Source: JAJDYQ01 sp963662865 (GTDB lineage Bacteria > Pseudomonadota > Gammaproteobacteria > JAJDYQ01). Taken from it: DNA of 64,000 bases. Shown here piece after piece: positions 1 to 8,514 of this stretch; position 1 is the first letter of the stretch, and every line of letters starts with the position of its first letter. The stretch is taken from NCBI GenBank assembly GCA_963662865.1, contig OY759969.1, positions 186,001 through 250,000 of the forward strand. The letters are read 5' to 3'. The position numbers were made by a program, and so were the translations under genes. Under the pieces are notes generated by a model that saw nothing but the letters and a program-made list of their open reading frames with translations, did no database searches and was not told where the DNA came from.

Positions 1-660
1 ATAAAAAGCCAAGCAAGGCATTCAAGTCCTATCCCATCGGATATTTTCATAATAGATATTACTCAAGTGCGTACCGGCCAGGGCAAACTGCGTCTGTTTG
101 TGGCGATTGACCGGACTTCAAAATATGTCTATGTGGAATTGCATGAAAAAGCAGGCAGGAACATTACCGCACAGTTCCTGAGAAATCTTGTCGAAGCCGT
201 AGCTTATCGTATTCATACCGTCTTAACGGATAATGGCATCAAGTTCACGCATCAGGCCCGGCACAAATATGCTTTTGAGCATCTTTTCGAGAGGGTCTGT
301 GATGAGCATGGCATTGAGCACAGAGTGATCAGGATCAATCATCCATGGACGAATGGACAGGTCGAACGCACGAATCGCACCCTAAAGGAAGCGACCGTCA
401 AAGCCTATCATTATGGTTCTCACCAGCAGCTAAAGAACCATCTTAAAAACCTCATCCATGCCTATAATTTTGCAAAGCGCCTTAAGACACTCAAGGGACT
501 GACCCCCTATGAATTGATCTGCAAACACTGGACAAAAGAACTCAAGCGGTTCAGAATAAATCCAAACCACTTGACTGGGAGACTAAGCATCTCTAATAAC
601 ATGGGCCAATCAGTCAGAAGGCTTGCCGGGCAAACTATCAGGGAGGCAGCATGGGCATAA
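1..660 (+). CDS. IS481-type transposase, 5' end outside the window
   Basis: DDE-type integrase-core transposase. The reading frame is open from base 1, so the N-terminal helix-turn-helix part lies upstream of the window; the GTG at 67 is only the first internal start-like codon. The catalytic triad is visible: Asp in FIIDITQVR (codon at 55-57), Asp in LTDNGIKF, and Glu in NGQVERTNRT, so the catalytic core looks intact. The family usually ends shortly after a motif like GLTPYELICK. Here the frame continues about 35 residues further (RLSISNNMGQSVRRLAGQ...) and stops inside the pyk start, so the last part is probably read-through beyond the element's end. I could not identify a terminal inverted repeat. 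Confidence 0.85.
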   Translation: MKSQARHSSPIPSDIFIIDITQVRTGQGKLRLFVAIDRTSKYVYVELHEKAGRNITAQFLRNLVEAVAYRIHTVLTDNGIKFTHQARHKYAFEHLFERVCDEHGIEHRVIRINHPWTNGQVERTNRTLKEATVKAYHYGSHQQLKNHLKNLIHAYNFAKRLKTLKGLTPYELICKHWTKELKRFRINPNHLTGRLSISNNMGQSVRRLAGQTIREAAWA

Positions 661-2105
661 ACACCCGGATTGATCTGCTCATACAGCGCAGGACCAAAAT
701 CATAGCGACATTGGGACCGGCCTCATCAGAGGTTAGAACCATCTCCCGTCTGTTACGGGCAGGTGTCAATGTGCTCAGGCTCAATATGTCACATGGCGCT
801 CATGCCACGCATATGGAGTTGATAAAAAATATACGTTCGGCCACCAGAGCAACGGGCATATCCGCCGCTGTCATGGCGGATCTATGTGGCCCCAAGATAC
901 GTACCGGTAAATTTGAAGGTGGCGTGGCGACTCTAAAGCGTGGCGACAGGGTCACGGTTACTGTCAGGAAAGTGAAGGGTACCGCTGGACTAATCTCCTC
1001 TCAGTACAGTTCCTTGCATAAGGATGTTAAATTACAGGACAATATTTTACTCAATGACGGGCTGATCTCTTTAGAGGTCAAGGGCATTGAGGATACCGAA
1101 ATACGGTGTCGAGTCGTACACGGTGGAGTTGTTTCAAATCACAAAGGCATCAATCTGCCGGACTCTCTGGTCTCTGCGCCCGCATTAACTTCCAAGGACC
1201 GGAAAGATGCGCAGTTCGCCCTGTCCCAGGGCGTGGATTACCTGTCACTCTCTTTCGTGCGCACGGCAAAAGAAATTGGCCAGTTAAGACGACTCATTAA
1301 AAAAGCGGGCGGTTCGGCACATATTATTTCCAAAATTGAAACTCATCTGGCATTGGAGAATATTGATGAGATTCTTGACGCATCAGATAGTATTATGGTC
1401 GCCCGCGGCGACCTTGGAGTTGAGCTTAAACCCGAGCAGGTTCCCGTCGCTCAGTTACAGCTTATCGACAAGGCCAGACATGCCAATCGCCCGGTCATTG
1501 TCGCAACTCAGGTACTGGAATCCATGATCGAAAACGCACGACCTACCCGCGCCGAGGTTTCCGATATATCCTATGCTGTGGCATCCGGAGCAGACGCCAT
1601 GATGCTTTCGGCTGAGACTTCAGTCGGCAGGTTCCCTGTGGATTCGGTGCGTATAATGGACCGAGCTATCCGCAATACGGAGTCATACTGCTGGCGCTTT
1701 GGTGATTTCGACGGCTTTGCCCCGGAAGGAATACAGGTTTTGCCTCTGGCATTCGGCCATGCCATATCCAATGCCACATCTCAACTATCCCGGGACCTGC
1801 TGGTAAGAGCCATTGTTGTCATCAGCCATAGCGGCATGTCTGCGGCTACGGTGAGCGCCGCCCGTCCTGCGGCACCGATTATTGCAATAACCGACAATGA
1901 AAATGCAGGCCGAAGAATGCTTTTGATGTGGGGAGTTATTCCCAGTCTGTCCGGTTGCGAGGAGGTGGAAGACACCTCCGGTCTGGCAAGGCGACATGCG
2001 CGGAAATTCAAACTTGCATCACCTGGAGACCACATTCTTCTGGTACAGGGATTTCATGCAGACCCTTTCAGCAACATGCCGAGCGTAAGCATATTGCAGG
2101 TATGA
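651..2105 (+). CDS. pyk: Pyruvate kinase
   Basis: Cytosolic glycolytic enzyme converting phosphoenolpyruvate and ADP to pyruvate and ATP. The 484-aa product has the family start RRTKIIATLGPAS, the metal/phosphate-binding SKIETHLALENIDEIL segment with the catalytic lysine, the MVARGDLGVEL motif, and ATQVLESMIENARPTRAEV. Length is normal for the family. The ATG at 651 is preceded by a strong ribosome binding site (GGGAGG at 639-644), which supports this start although it lies 10 bases inside the transposase frame. An insertion sequence immediately upstream may have replaced the native promoter region. The C-terminal regulatory domain is present but short. Confidence 0.95.
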   Translation: MGINTRIDLLIQRRTKIIATLGPASSEVRTISRLLRAGVNVLRLNMSHGAHATHMELIKNIRSATRATGISAAVMADLCGPKIRTGKFEGGVATLKRGDRVTVTVRKVKGTAGLISSQYSSLHKDVKLQDNILLNDGLISLEVKGIEDTEIRCRVVHGGVVSNHKGINLPDSLVSAPALTSKDRKDAQFALSQGVDYLSLSFVRTAKEIGQLRRLIKKAGGSAHIISKIETHLALENIDEILDASDSIMVARGDLGVELKPEQVPVAQLQLIDKARHANRPVIVATQVLESMIENARPTRAEVSDISYAVASGADAMMLSAETSVGRFPVDSVRIMDRAIRNTESYCWRFGDFDGFAPEGIQVLPLAFGHAISNATSQLSRDLLVRAIVVISHSGMSAATVSAARPAAPIIAITDNENAGRRMLLMWGVIPSLSGCEEVEDTSGLARRHARKFKLASPGDHILLVQGFHADPFSNMPSVSILQV

Positions 2106-2221
2106 CCCATGTCCGGCCACAATTCAGTTTGAAGGAAATAGATTCACGCTTCCAAAGTGTGTCAGAAAGAATAGAACATTCCCGGGCGCAAAACCGGGAA
2201 AGACCACCTCGCTAAAATTAA

Positions 2222-2249
2222 GGGTGCTCTGACTAATCAGAATTTCTTG
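2222..2249. repeat. Palindromic repeat, copy 1 (TCTGA-CTAA-TCAGA core)
   Basis: Imperfect palindrome with core TCTGACTAATCAGA, lying between pyk and a convergent zinc-ribbon gene. It resembles two other intergenic palindromes in this window (30526-30559 and 39143-39170), which share a form like GGAAACTCTGATTAATCAGAG. It may act as a bidirectional transcription terminator; there is no strong T-run. Confidence 0.45.
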
Positions 2250-2262
2250 GAGCTTTCAGCTA

Positions 2263-2604
2263 TCAATCACTGATTTTTCTTTTAATATCCGGCAAGGTGG
2301 AGGAGTCACCCCGGTTCATGTAGCGGCTTTCCTTGTCCGTCGCGGTGACATTCTCGTATATGCCGTCGTCTCGTTTTTCCAGTTTGGTAAAGCCGATATT
2401 CCTCAGTTCACTGTTAAACTTTGGTATGGATACGCTAGGCGCTTTGCTGATAACCACTTTTACAGGCGCTTCAGGTTCGGTATCACCCAGTGGAATTTGT
2501 GCGTAATAACAAACCTCTGCCCAGAAATGCAGCTTTTTGCTTGCCGAATGTATTACCTCAACGGTCTCATTATTCGCTTCACAGTAATAATCGTATGCTG
2601 GCAT
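2263..2604 (-). CDS. FmdB-like zinc-ribbon family protein
   Basis: 113-aa protein beginning MPAYDYYCEANNETVEV. It resembles the small FmdB-like regulatory/zinc-ribbon family, whose members start MPxYDYxCxANxxxVEV and have a WGEVC segment (here WAEVC). Cys8 and Cys32 are visible, but no full four-cysteine ribbon is present, so metal binding is doubtful. The C-terminal half (LRNIGFTKLEKRDDGIYENVTA and RYMNRGD) matches a longer subtype I recall from proteobacteria. Function is unknown. It is convergent with pyk and not part of an obvious operon. Confidence 0.6.
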   Translation of the reverse strand: MPAYDYYCEANNETVEVIHSASKKLHFWAEVCYYAQIPLGDTEPEAPVKVVISKAPSVSIPKFNSELRNIGFTKLEKRDDGIYENVTATDKESRYMNRGDSSTLPDIKRKISD

Positions 2605-2702
2605 ATCTATTCTTCTAAAATAACTGCTCAGTAATTTTATGACAAATTGGATTTCACGCCAATAATGATGAGCATCATCTCAATATTTTTGTACTTCTTT
2701 GG

Positions 2703-3218
2703 GGCATACAAAGCGACACTGGAAGTATCTAATCAGGTAAAGGTATTTATACGAGCCCTGACTAGGGAGGTATCCCCTTTGCACTTGGTCAAGGCATTCT
2801 CCGGTAGTGTACCCGTATTACTGCTAAACGTCGGTGTTTCTCGCTTCATAGATAAAGCACAGTGCATTTAGTAGAAACTGTATGGTCAGGAAAGCGGTGA
2901 TACCGACATGGTCGTAATAGTGTCCGCATGGATCAGGTATACTGGCGGTTCGTCAGCAAACGCACGAATGCAGGGAATATGGGCAGCGTGGTGCCGCCTT
3001 GCACGACGGGTAAGGTATTCGCCTTGAGGATCTTGCGCACCGCAAATTCGGTATTGTCATGACCCTTGTTGGTATCTGTGTGGATGATATCGGCATCACC
3101 GACATCGATAATTCTGACCTTGTCGCTGGGCAGGTACACGCAGTCGTCCTCAAAATCGTAGGTGCCACCGTGCCCGAAGGCGGACAGCGTTGAGGCTTCG
3201 CAGGTGGCCCTTGGGCTA
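2703..3218 (-). repeat. Left copy of a direct repeat derived from the agmatinase 3' region
   Basis: This segment matches 12523-13436 in the same orientation. The match includes sequence beyond the agmatinase stop codon (2703-2823 against 12523-12640), so a chromosomal segment was duplicated rather than only a gene. About 400 bases present in the right copy (roughly 12736-13135) are missing here, at about 2927. The two copies bracket the sigma-factor/lipid island at 3.3-12.2 kb. Confidence 0.8.
2824..3218 (-). pseudogene. Agmatinase-family pseudogene (internally deleted, 5' truncated)
   Basis: Remnant of a second copy of the agmatinase gene found intact at 12641-13606. The minus strand encodes recognisable pieces, for example FGHGGTYDFEDDCVYLPS and IIHTDTNKGHDNTEFAVRKI, followed by the decayed C-terminus up to 2824. 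The middle, which carries the DAHxD metal-binding motif in the intact gene, is deleted, and the first 55 or so residues are lost upstream of about 3218. The GGDH metal ligand motif has become GGTT. It cannot encode an active enzyme. Several substitutions relative to the intact copy suggest the duplication is not recent. Confidence 0.85.
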
Positions 3219-3308
3219 AGGGAGTGGTCGCTAGGGGATAGCCTTATCGGAAACTCCAGGTGTGTTTGCGGCACGGTGCGCCGGTATTGATCACACGGTT
3301 CACGAAGT

Positions 3309-3986
3309 TTATGTATTCAATCCAGTGTAGGCGCGTCGAATAAATGGATTGAGCAAGCGGCTGAAAAAGCCGGTAAGCCGGACCGGGCCCCCGGTTACCG
3401 CCAGACAGATACATTCGCGGTCCTGAGTTGCAACCGGTGTATGTCGATCATTGCGGTCACGCAGCAGAAAATCGCCCCGCTGATACAAACCCTTTTCATC
3501 TGAGAAGCTGCCTTCAAGAACAACGGTATATTCATCATCCAGGTGGGTGTGCGTTGCCGCCGCACCGCCAGGTCTGATTTTAAGCAGTTCCACCCTAGCG
3601 CCGTTGTTGTCACGGCACAGTTCGATACTGGATATATCCGCCGATACATGCTTCCAGTCGAGATTGTCGTAGCTGCTGTCGACGAACTGGCGCAGGCAAC
3701 GCGGGATCGATGAATTCATTCCGGATGGTGGTTCCGTTTCCTCTTCCTCTTCAGTCAGGGTGTCGAGCTGCTCAAGAATGCGTGATTTCAGTTCGACCGA
3801 TGCTGGCGATGGTTCAAGTTTCTGCATCAGCGCACTACCAACGCGATTCAGGCGTTGTAGTTTCGGGCCACAGACGCTGCAATACTCCAGGTGGGCCGAG
3901 ACACACAGGGCCTGACTCAGCGGCAGGCTGCCGGCCGAATAAAAGGCCAGTAATTCATCATGGGGGTGATTATTTGCAGTAGCCAC
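3309..3986 (-). CDS. chrR: ChrR-family zinc-binding anti-sigma factor with C-terminal cupin
   Basis: 225-aa cytosolic anti-sigma factor of the ChrR type, which holds an ECF sigma factor inactive until singlet oxygen or organic peroxide releases it. The N-terminal zinc anti-sigma domain shows His7/His9, His32, Cys36 and Cys39 (the HxxxCxxC arrangement). An acidic linker (EEEEETEP) leads to a cupin domain at about residues 110-205 with THTHLDDE and RHTP metal-ligand-like residues. The start is GTG, two bases after the sigma stop codon, so the two genes are co-transcribed and probably translationally coupled. Confidence 0.9.
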   Translation of the reverse strand: MATANNHPHDELLAFYSAGSLPLSQALCVSAHLEYCSVCGPKLQRLNRVGSALMQKLEPSPASVELKSRILEQLDTLTEEEEETEPPSGMNSSIPRCLRQFVDSSYDNLDWKHVSADISSIELCRDNNGARVELLKIRPGGAAATHTHLDDEYTVVLEGSFSDEKGLYQRGDFLLRDRNDRHTPVATQDRECICLAVTGGPVRLTGFFSRLLNPFIRRAYTGLNT

Positions 3987-3988
3987 AA

Positions 3989-4576
3989 TTACCTCGTGAC
4001 CAATACTTCGAGTTTTTTCAGTGCCAGACGCACACGCGACTTGACGGTCCCCAGTGGTAAGCTCAACTCCGCACTGGCTTGCTGGTGGCTTTTTCCCTCC
4101 AGATAAACCTTGGTTAATATTTCAGCCTGCTCTCGCGGCAGCCCTTCAAGACCTGCTCGTATATTCTCTTCGACGCGACTGGTCTGGGCCCGCTGAAACG
4201 GCCCGGGGTTCTCGTCTTCAATCTCATTAAATATACCGGCCGGATTGATTTCAGTGACATACCGGCTATTGCGACGCAGATAGTCGATGCGACAGTTGCG
4301 CGCCAAAGTAAAAATCCAGGTATTCAGATTCGATAGTCTGGCGTTGTATTTACCTGCCTTGAGCCAGACCCGTGCCATGACTTCCTGCACCAGTTCGTCG
4401 GCCACCAGACCGGCACCGGGTTCGCGCGCCAGACTGTAGGCGCGCAGTTGCGGTGCGTAATGGTCGAATAGTTCCTCGAACGCATTTTTATCGCGGTCTT
4501 CGGCAACCCGGCGCATACATGCGTCCAAGGATGCGAGCTTGTCGCTGTTTACCTGATTGTCAGCCATTCCGCCCAT
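3989..4576 (-). CDS. ECF sigma factor, RpoE/ECF11 type (partner of ChrR)
   Basis: RNA polymerase sigma factor of about 195 aa with region 2 (FEELFDHYAPQLRAYSL... TWIFTLARNCRIDYLRR) and region 4 (LPREQAEILTKVYLEGKS... LGTVKSRVRLALKKL). Its pairing with a ChrR-type anti-sigma places it in the ECF11 group, which controls singlet-oxygen responses in Rhodobacter. The frame is open to an ATG at 4609, but that codon lies inside the likely -10 element at 4606-4612, so the true start is the ATG at 4576 or 4567. It is divergent from the lipid operon that it most likely controls and probably autoregulated. Confidence 0.9.
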   Translation of the reverse strand: MGGMADNQVNSDKLASLDACMRRVAEDRDKNAFEELFDHYAPQLRAYSLAREPGAGLVADELVQEVMARVWLKAGKYNARLSNLNTWIFTLARNCRIDYLRRNSRYVTEINPAGIFNEIEDENPGPFQRAQTSRVEENIRAGLEGLPREQAEILTKVYLEGKSHQQASAELSLPLGTVKSRVRLALKKLEVLVTR

Positions 4577-4605
4577 CTGCCGGGTCCGTTTGCGTTGATT
4601 GCATA

Positions 4606-4634
4606 TCATACGTGTTTCGGACGGCTTCGGATCT
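4606..4634 (-). promoter_or_regulatory. ECF11-type promoter of the sigma/anti-sigma operon
   Basis: On the minus strand: AGATCC (4634-4629), 16 bases, then CGTATGA (4612-4606). It has the same geometry as the divergent promoter at 4640-4668 and differs from it at one base in each element. It would make the sigma-chrR operon autoregulated, with transcription starting near 4600. Confidence 0.7.
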
Positions 4635-4639
4635 CTGAT

Positions 4640-4668
4640 TGATCCAATTTTCCGGGGACATCGTATAA
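4640..4668 (+). promoter_or_regulatory. ECF11-type promoter of the lipid-modification operon
   Basis: TGATCC (4640-4645), 16 bases, then CGTATAA (4662-4668). TGATCC and CGTA-type elements are the known recognition signals of RpoE/ChrR (ECF11) sigma factors. The expected transcription start, near 4675, is about 90 bases before the first gene of the operon. Confidence 0.8.
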
Positions 4669-4762
4669 GGTGGCAAGATCAACGTGAAGCGAGAGCAGGC
4701 TTGGGTCAGGTCGTTACAGCAAGCGCGATGCCGACCGCCAACGGGAATGTGGGGAGCGGTTA

Positions 4763-5809
4763 ATGAGTGTCGCAAGTGGTCGTGCAATTGGATGGATGGA
4801 GCAGGGTCTGGTACCGGACCGTGTGGTGCGCACGGCCATTCGTCGGTTGTTGCAGCAACGCATTGATGAAATCAACCCGGCCGATAACGAAGGCGCGGCT
4901 GAGCTGCTGGAAGCCTTCGTGCAGATGATGGATACGGGGCCGATTGCGCCGAGTCCCAAAAAGGCCAATGAGCAGCACTACGATGTCCCGGCTGGTTTTT
5001 TTGCCGAAGTACTGGGCGAAAAAAGCAAGTATAGTAGCTGCTATTGGCGGCAGCGTCGGCAGTCATTGGAACAGGCCGAAGACGATGCGTTGCAAATCAC
5101 CTGTGACCATGCCGGTATCAAGAACGGCATGCGCATTCTCGAACTTGGGTGTGGCTGGGGTTCGCTGACGCTGTGGATTGCGCGACACTATCCACATTCA
5201 CATGTTACCGGGGTTTCCAATTCCGCTGGCCAGCGGGAATATATTGAGGCTCAGGTGCATTGCGAAGGTCTCGATAATGTACATGTGATTACAGCCGACA
5301 TGAACGACTTTGTAACCGACCAGAGCTTCGACCGGATTGTGTCATTGGAGATGTTCGAGCATATGCGTAATTACCGCAAGCTGTTCGAGCGCGTTTATCA
5401 CTGGCTTGAACCGGGTGGCAAATTTTTCATGCACATCTTTTGTCACCGTCTGGTGCCTTACGAGTTTGTTGACCGTGATGCCAGTGACTGGATGAGCCGG
5501 TATTTTTTCAGTGGCGGGATCATGCCGAGCGATGCCTTGCCGCTTCGTTTCCAGGATCATTTGAAGCTTTGCCGGCAATGGCGCTGGAACGGCCGCCATT
5601 ATGAGCGCACCCTCAACGCGTGGCTGGCACGAATGGATCAACGCAAGTCACGGGTCATGCCGATTTTACATCAGACCTACGGTAATGACGCCGATGTCTG
5701 GTGGATGCGCTGGCGTCTGTTTTTTATGGCTTGCGCCGAGTTGTTCGGTTTTAACAACGGCCAGGAGTGGTGGGTCAGCCATTATCTGTTCGAGCGCCCG
5801 GAGCGATGA
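4763..5809 (+). CDS. SAM-dependent methyltransferase, cyclopropane fatty acid synthase-like
   Basis: 348-aa class I methyltransferase. The SAM-binding motif ILELGCGWGSLTLWIA lies at about residue 130, followed by VSLEMFEHM, and the C-terminus keeps the WWMRWRLFFMACAELF segment typical of this branch of the cyclopropane synthase superfamily. It is more distant from classical Cfa than the gene at 10966. Members acting on unsaturated phospholipid acyl chains are common in RpoE-ChrR regulons, so a membrane lipid substrate is likely but inferred. The start at 4763 has a GGGGAGCGG site just upstream. First gene of the operon. Confidence 0.85.
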   Translation: MSVASGRAIGWMEQGLVPDRVVRTAIRRLLQQRIDEINPADNEGAAELLEAFVQMMDTGPIAPSPKKANEQHYDVPAGFFAEVLGEKSKYSSCYWRQRRQSLEQAEDDALQITCDHAGIKNGMRILELGCGWGSLTLWIARHYPHSHVTGVSNSAGQREYIEAQVHCEGLDNVHVITADMNDFVTDQSFDRIVSLEMFEHMRNYRKLFERVYHWLEPGGKFFMHIFCHRLVPYEFVDRDASDWMSRYFFSGGIMPSDALPLRFQDHLKLCRQWRWNGRHYERTLNAWLARMDQRKSRVMPILHQTYGNDADVWWMRWRLFFMACAELFGFNNGQEWWVSHYLFERPER

Positions 5810-5810
5810 G

Positions 5811-6374
5811 GTGGCAATAAAGATTGTAATCAATATTGTTATTTACCAAGTCTGCTGGATCGGGTGCATTCTCGGTGCGGCCAATATGATGCCGCTGATC
5901 GGTGTTGCGCTGGCTTCTGCTGCGGTGGCCTGCCATTTATATACAGCGCCTCGCGCCGGAGTCGAACTTACCCTGATTGTTATTGCCGCTGCCATTGGCG
6001 CAGCCTGGGACAGCCTGCTGGTTGTTGCTGGCTGGCTGGTGTATCCCTCCGGTACCCTGATTCAGGGTACCGCACCTTACTGGATTGTGGCTCTGTGGAT
6101 CAGTTTTGCCACCACTTTCAATGTCAGCCTGCGCTGGTTCAAGCGACGCCTGCGGTGGGCCGGCCTGTTCGGTGCCATCGGCGGACCACTCGCGTTCCTC
6201 GCCGGCGAGCGTCTCGGTGGCGTGGTATTTACCGATCACGTTACTGGCGTTGCCGTGCTGGCACTGGGTTGGGCACTGTTAATGCCGTTAATGATGGTTA
6301 TTTCCAATCGCTGGGATGGCTTTCGTGAGATCAGGTTGCCGCGAAAAACGGCTATGGCCGGGAGTCAGAGATAA
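5811..6374 (+). CDS. DUF2878 family membrane protein
   Basis: About 187 aa, very hydrophobic, with five or six predicted membrane segments (for example VICQVCW-like start, GVALASAAVACHLY, LIVIAAAIGAAWDSLLVVAGW, GVAVLALGWALLMPLMMV). It matches the DUF2878 family, recurrently found beside cyclopropane-synthase-like genes and DUF1295 proteins. I chose the GTG at 5811, directly after the previous stop codon, because the longer open frame overlaps the upstream gene deeply. An inner-membrane role in the same lipid pathway is inferred from context only. Confidence 0.75.
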   Translation: MAIKIVINIVIYQVCWIGCILGAANMMPLIGVALASAAVACHLYTAPRAGVELTLIVIAAAIGAAWDSLLVVAGWLVYPSGTLIQGTAPYWIVALWISFATTFNVSLRWFKRRLRWAGLFGAIGGPLAFLAGERLGGVVFTDHVTGVAVLALGWALLMPLMMVISNRWDGFREIRLPRKTAMAGSQR

Positions 6375-6376
6375 AT

Positions 6377-7186
6377 ATGTTCGATTTACAAAGTTACTTA
6401 ATCGGTCTGGCCACGATTATGTCGGCTGCTGTAGCTTCATGGGTAGTGAGCCTGGTCAGGCGAGACGTCAGCATTGTCGATAGTCTGTGGTCGCTGATGT
6501 TTTTGTTTGCTGCGCTGGCTTATGCCTTGAGCCTGCCGGTGACCGGCCCTCGCCAATGGTTGGTGCTGGTGCTGGTTGCGGTCTGGGCGCTGCGACTGTG
6601 CGGCCATATTACCTGGCGCAACCATGGTGAGAAAGAAGACCGACGCTATCAGGCAATCCGGGCCAATAATGCCCCTCATTTTGCGCTCAAGAGCCTATAT
6701 ATCGTGTTCGGTTTGCAGGCTCTGATCGCCTGGGCGGTATCTCTGCCATTACTGGCCGCAATCGCGAGTCCGACCGATCTTGGTTATCTCGACCTGGCCG
6801 GTGTCCTGGTCTGGACACTGGGGATGGTGTTTGAGGCGGGTGGCGATTATCAGCTGGCCAGATTCAGGTCGGAGCCACAAAACCGCGGCAAGGTCATGGA
6901 TCGCGGTCTGTGGCGCTATACGCGCCATCCCAATTATTTTGGTGATGCCTGCATCTGGTGGGGTTTGGGCCTGATTGGTGTTGCCGCCGGCGGATGGTGG
7001 GCGCTGTTGTCGCCGATGTTGATGACTTTTCTACTGCTCAAGGTTTCAGGCGTTTCGTTACTGGAGCAGGATATCGGCGAGCGCCGTCCGGCATACGCCG
7101 ACTATATTGCGCGAACCAATGCGTTTCTGCCGGGACCACTGAGAAAGCATCGTCCTATCGGACAACAGAGTAAAAGGCATGACTAG
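6377..7186 (+). CDS. DUF1295 family membrane protein (steroid 5-alpha-reductase-like fold)
   Basis: 269-aa integral membrane protein with about six membrane segments. The C-terminal region has the DUF1295/isoprenylcysteine methyltransferase-like signature GLWRYTRHPNYFGDACIWWGLGL followed by LLKVSGVSLLE. Related enzymes reduce double bonds or methylate lipids using NADPH or SAM, but the substrate here is unknown. It starts two bases after the previous stop and its end overlaps the next gene by 8 bases, so it is firmly in the operon. Confidence 0.85.
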   Translation: MFDLQSYLIGLATIMSAAVASWVVSLVRRDVSIVDSLWSLMFLFAALAYALSLPVTGPRQWLVLVLVAVWALRLCGHITWRNHGEKEDRRYQAIRANNAPHFALKSLYIVFGLQALIAWAVSLPLLAAIASPTDLGYLDLAGVLVWTLGMVFEAGGDYQLARFRSEPQNRGKVMDRGLWRYTRHPNYFGDACIWWGLGLIGVAAGGWWALLSPMLMTFLLLKVSGVSLLEQDIGERRPAYADYIARTNAFLPGPLRKHRPIGQQSKRHD

Positions 7187-7892
7187 GATGAATTTTCTAC
7201 TGGCCGGAATGACCACATTATTGTTGCAGAACCCACTGGCAGGCGCTTCACAGACGATCAGTCACAATCAGGAACTCGTATTCCAGGTTTTACTGGACGA
7301 CAAGTACATCGGCACACACAGTTTCCGTTTCGCCTCGCATGGTGGTCGTGAAACGGTCGATATCAATGCCGATTTCGATATGACGTTTCTTGCGATTCCC
7401 ATCTATAGCTATGACCACCGTAACCGTGAAACCTGGAACAATGGTTGCCTGGAGACAGTCAAGTCCCATACCGATGATAACGGTGATGAATATCGGATCA
7501 ATGGCCGACACATCGGCTCCGTGTTTGAGGTTGTAACCCGGCACGAGGTCGTCGAATTACAAAGCGATTGTGTGATGAGTTTTGCTTATTGGGATCGGCG
7601 CATTTTAAGCCAGAACAAACTGCTGAATTCGCAAACCGGTGACTACCTGCCGATCAATATTAAAGCGGTTGGTACGGAACAGTTACAGCTTGACCGCGCG
7701 AAAGTTACCGCGCAGCGATACAATCTGCGGAGCGAAGACAAGGGCATCGATATCAGCATCTGGTACAACGCCGAATCGGGCAAATGGCTGTCGCTCGAAT
7801 CGCGTCTGGACGGCCGGGTGATTCGCTATCTGCCAACGGAATCCCGGCATATCAAGGCGAAGTCTGAACGGCATATCCGGGACAGGGAATAA
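7179..7892 (+). CDS. DUF6134 family periplasmic protein
   Basis: 237 aa with an N-terminal signal peptide (MNFLLAGMTTLLLQNPLAGA) and a beta-rich remainder (ELVFQVLLDDKYIGTHSFRF, IPIYSYDHRNRETWNNGCL). This matches the DUF6134 family as I recall it, often encoded in the same ECF-controlled lipid operon. No catalytic motif is evident. Two codons (MTRM) allow a start at 7179 or 7188. It is probably exported and may handle a lipid or lipid-derived product. Confidence 0.65.
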   Translation: MTRMNFLLAGMTTLLLQNPLAGASQTISHNQELVFQVLLDDKYIGTHSFRFASHGGRETVDINADFDMTFLAIPIYSYDHRNRETWNNGCLETVKSHTDDNGDEYRINGRHIGSVFEVVTRHEVVELQSDCVMSFAYWDRRILSQNKLLNSQTGDYLPINIKAVGTEQLQLDRAKVTAQRYNLRSEDKGIDISIWYNAESGKWLSLESRLDGRVIRYLPTESRHIKAKSERHIRDRE

Positions 7893-7907
7893 AAGAATGG
7901 AAACGTC

Positions 7908-8429
7908 ATGTTTGGCCGAATCTATGGCACTTTGTTAGTGGCGGCGAGTCTGGTTGCCTGTACTTCGCCGTCGCCCATTCGCACGGTGGACCATGTTGAT
8001 CTCGAGCGTTTCATGGGCGATTGGTATGTCATCGCCAATATCCCGACCTTTGTCGAAAAGGGCGCACACAATGCCGTGGAGTCCTATTCAATGAATGCGG
8101 ACGGCACGATCACCACGCGATTTACTTTCCGGCAGGATGGCTTCGATGGTGAAGTCAGGGAATACAACTCGCGAGGATTCGTGCGCCGGCAAACCGGCAA
8201 TGCCGTTTGGGGGATGCAGTTCATCTGGCCGTTTAAGGCCGAATACCGAGTCGTTTATTTGAAGGACGATTATTCACAGACCATCATCGGGCGCAGTAAA
8301 CGCGATTATGTCTGGATTATGGCGCGCAAACCAGCTATCGAAGAGCAGGAGCTGCAGGAGCTGCTGTCGTTTCTGGCAGAGCAGGGATACGATATTTCCC
8401 GAATTGAGAGAGTTCCGCAGCAATGGTAG
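7908..8429 (+). CDS. blc: Lipocalin family lipoprotein (Blc-like)
   Basis: 173-aa outer-membrane-type lipoprotein with signal peptide and lipobox LVAC (Cys18), then the lipocalin signature FMGDWYVIANIPTF at about residue 38. A second conserved patch is YWRVV-like (EYRVVYLKDDY) and a C-terminal IMARKP. Bacterial lipocalins bind fatty acids or lysophospholipids, which fits the lipid-modification operon. RBS GGAAACG is weak; spacing from the previous gene is 15 bases. Confidence 0.9.
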   Translation: MFGRIYGTLLVAASLVACTSPSPIRTVDHVDLERFMGDWYVIANIPTFVEKGAHNAVESYSMNADGTITTRFTFRQDGFDGEVREYNSRGFVRRQTGNAVWGMQFIWPFKAEYRVVYLKDDYSQTIIGRSKRDYVWIMARKPAIEEQELQELLSFLAEQGYDISRIERVPQQW

Positions 8430-8514
8430 CCGGACCATCGGCAATGATCTGATCGCCTGTCTGGGGCGTATAAACCCGATAAGCGAACCCTGAAGACAAG
8501 AGTAGTTAACCACA

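Noticed and set aside
2647..2871. Plus-strand 74-codon frame with a hydrophobic start
   Set aside because: Most of it lies in the degenerate direct repeat, and its end is antisense to the agmatinase C-terminus, so it is not a gene.
4684..4866. Frame between the ECF promoter and the first methyltransferase
   Set aside because: Overlaps the well-supported start at 4763 and has no family match.
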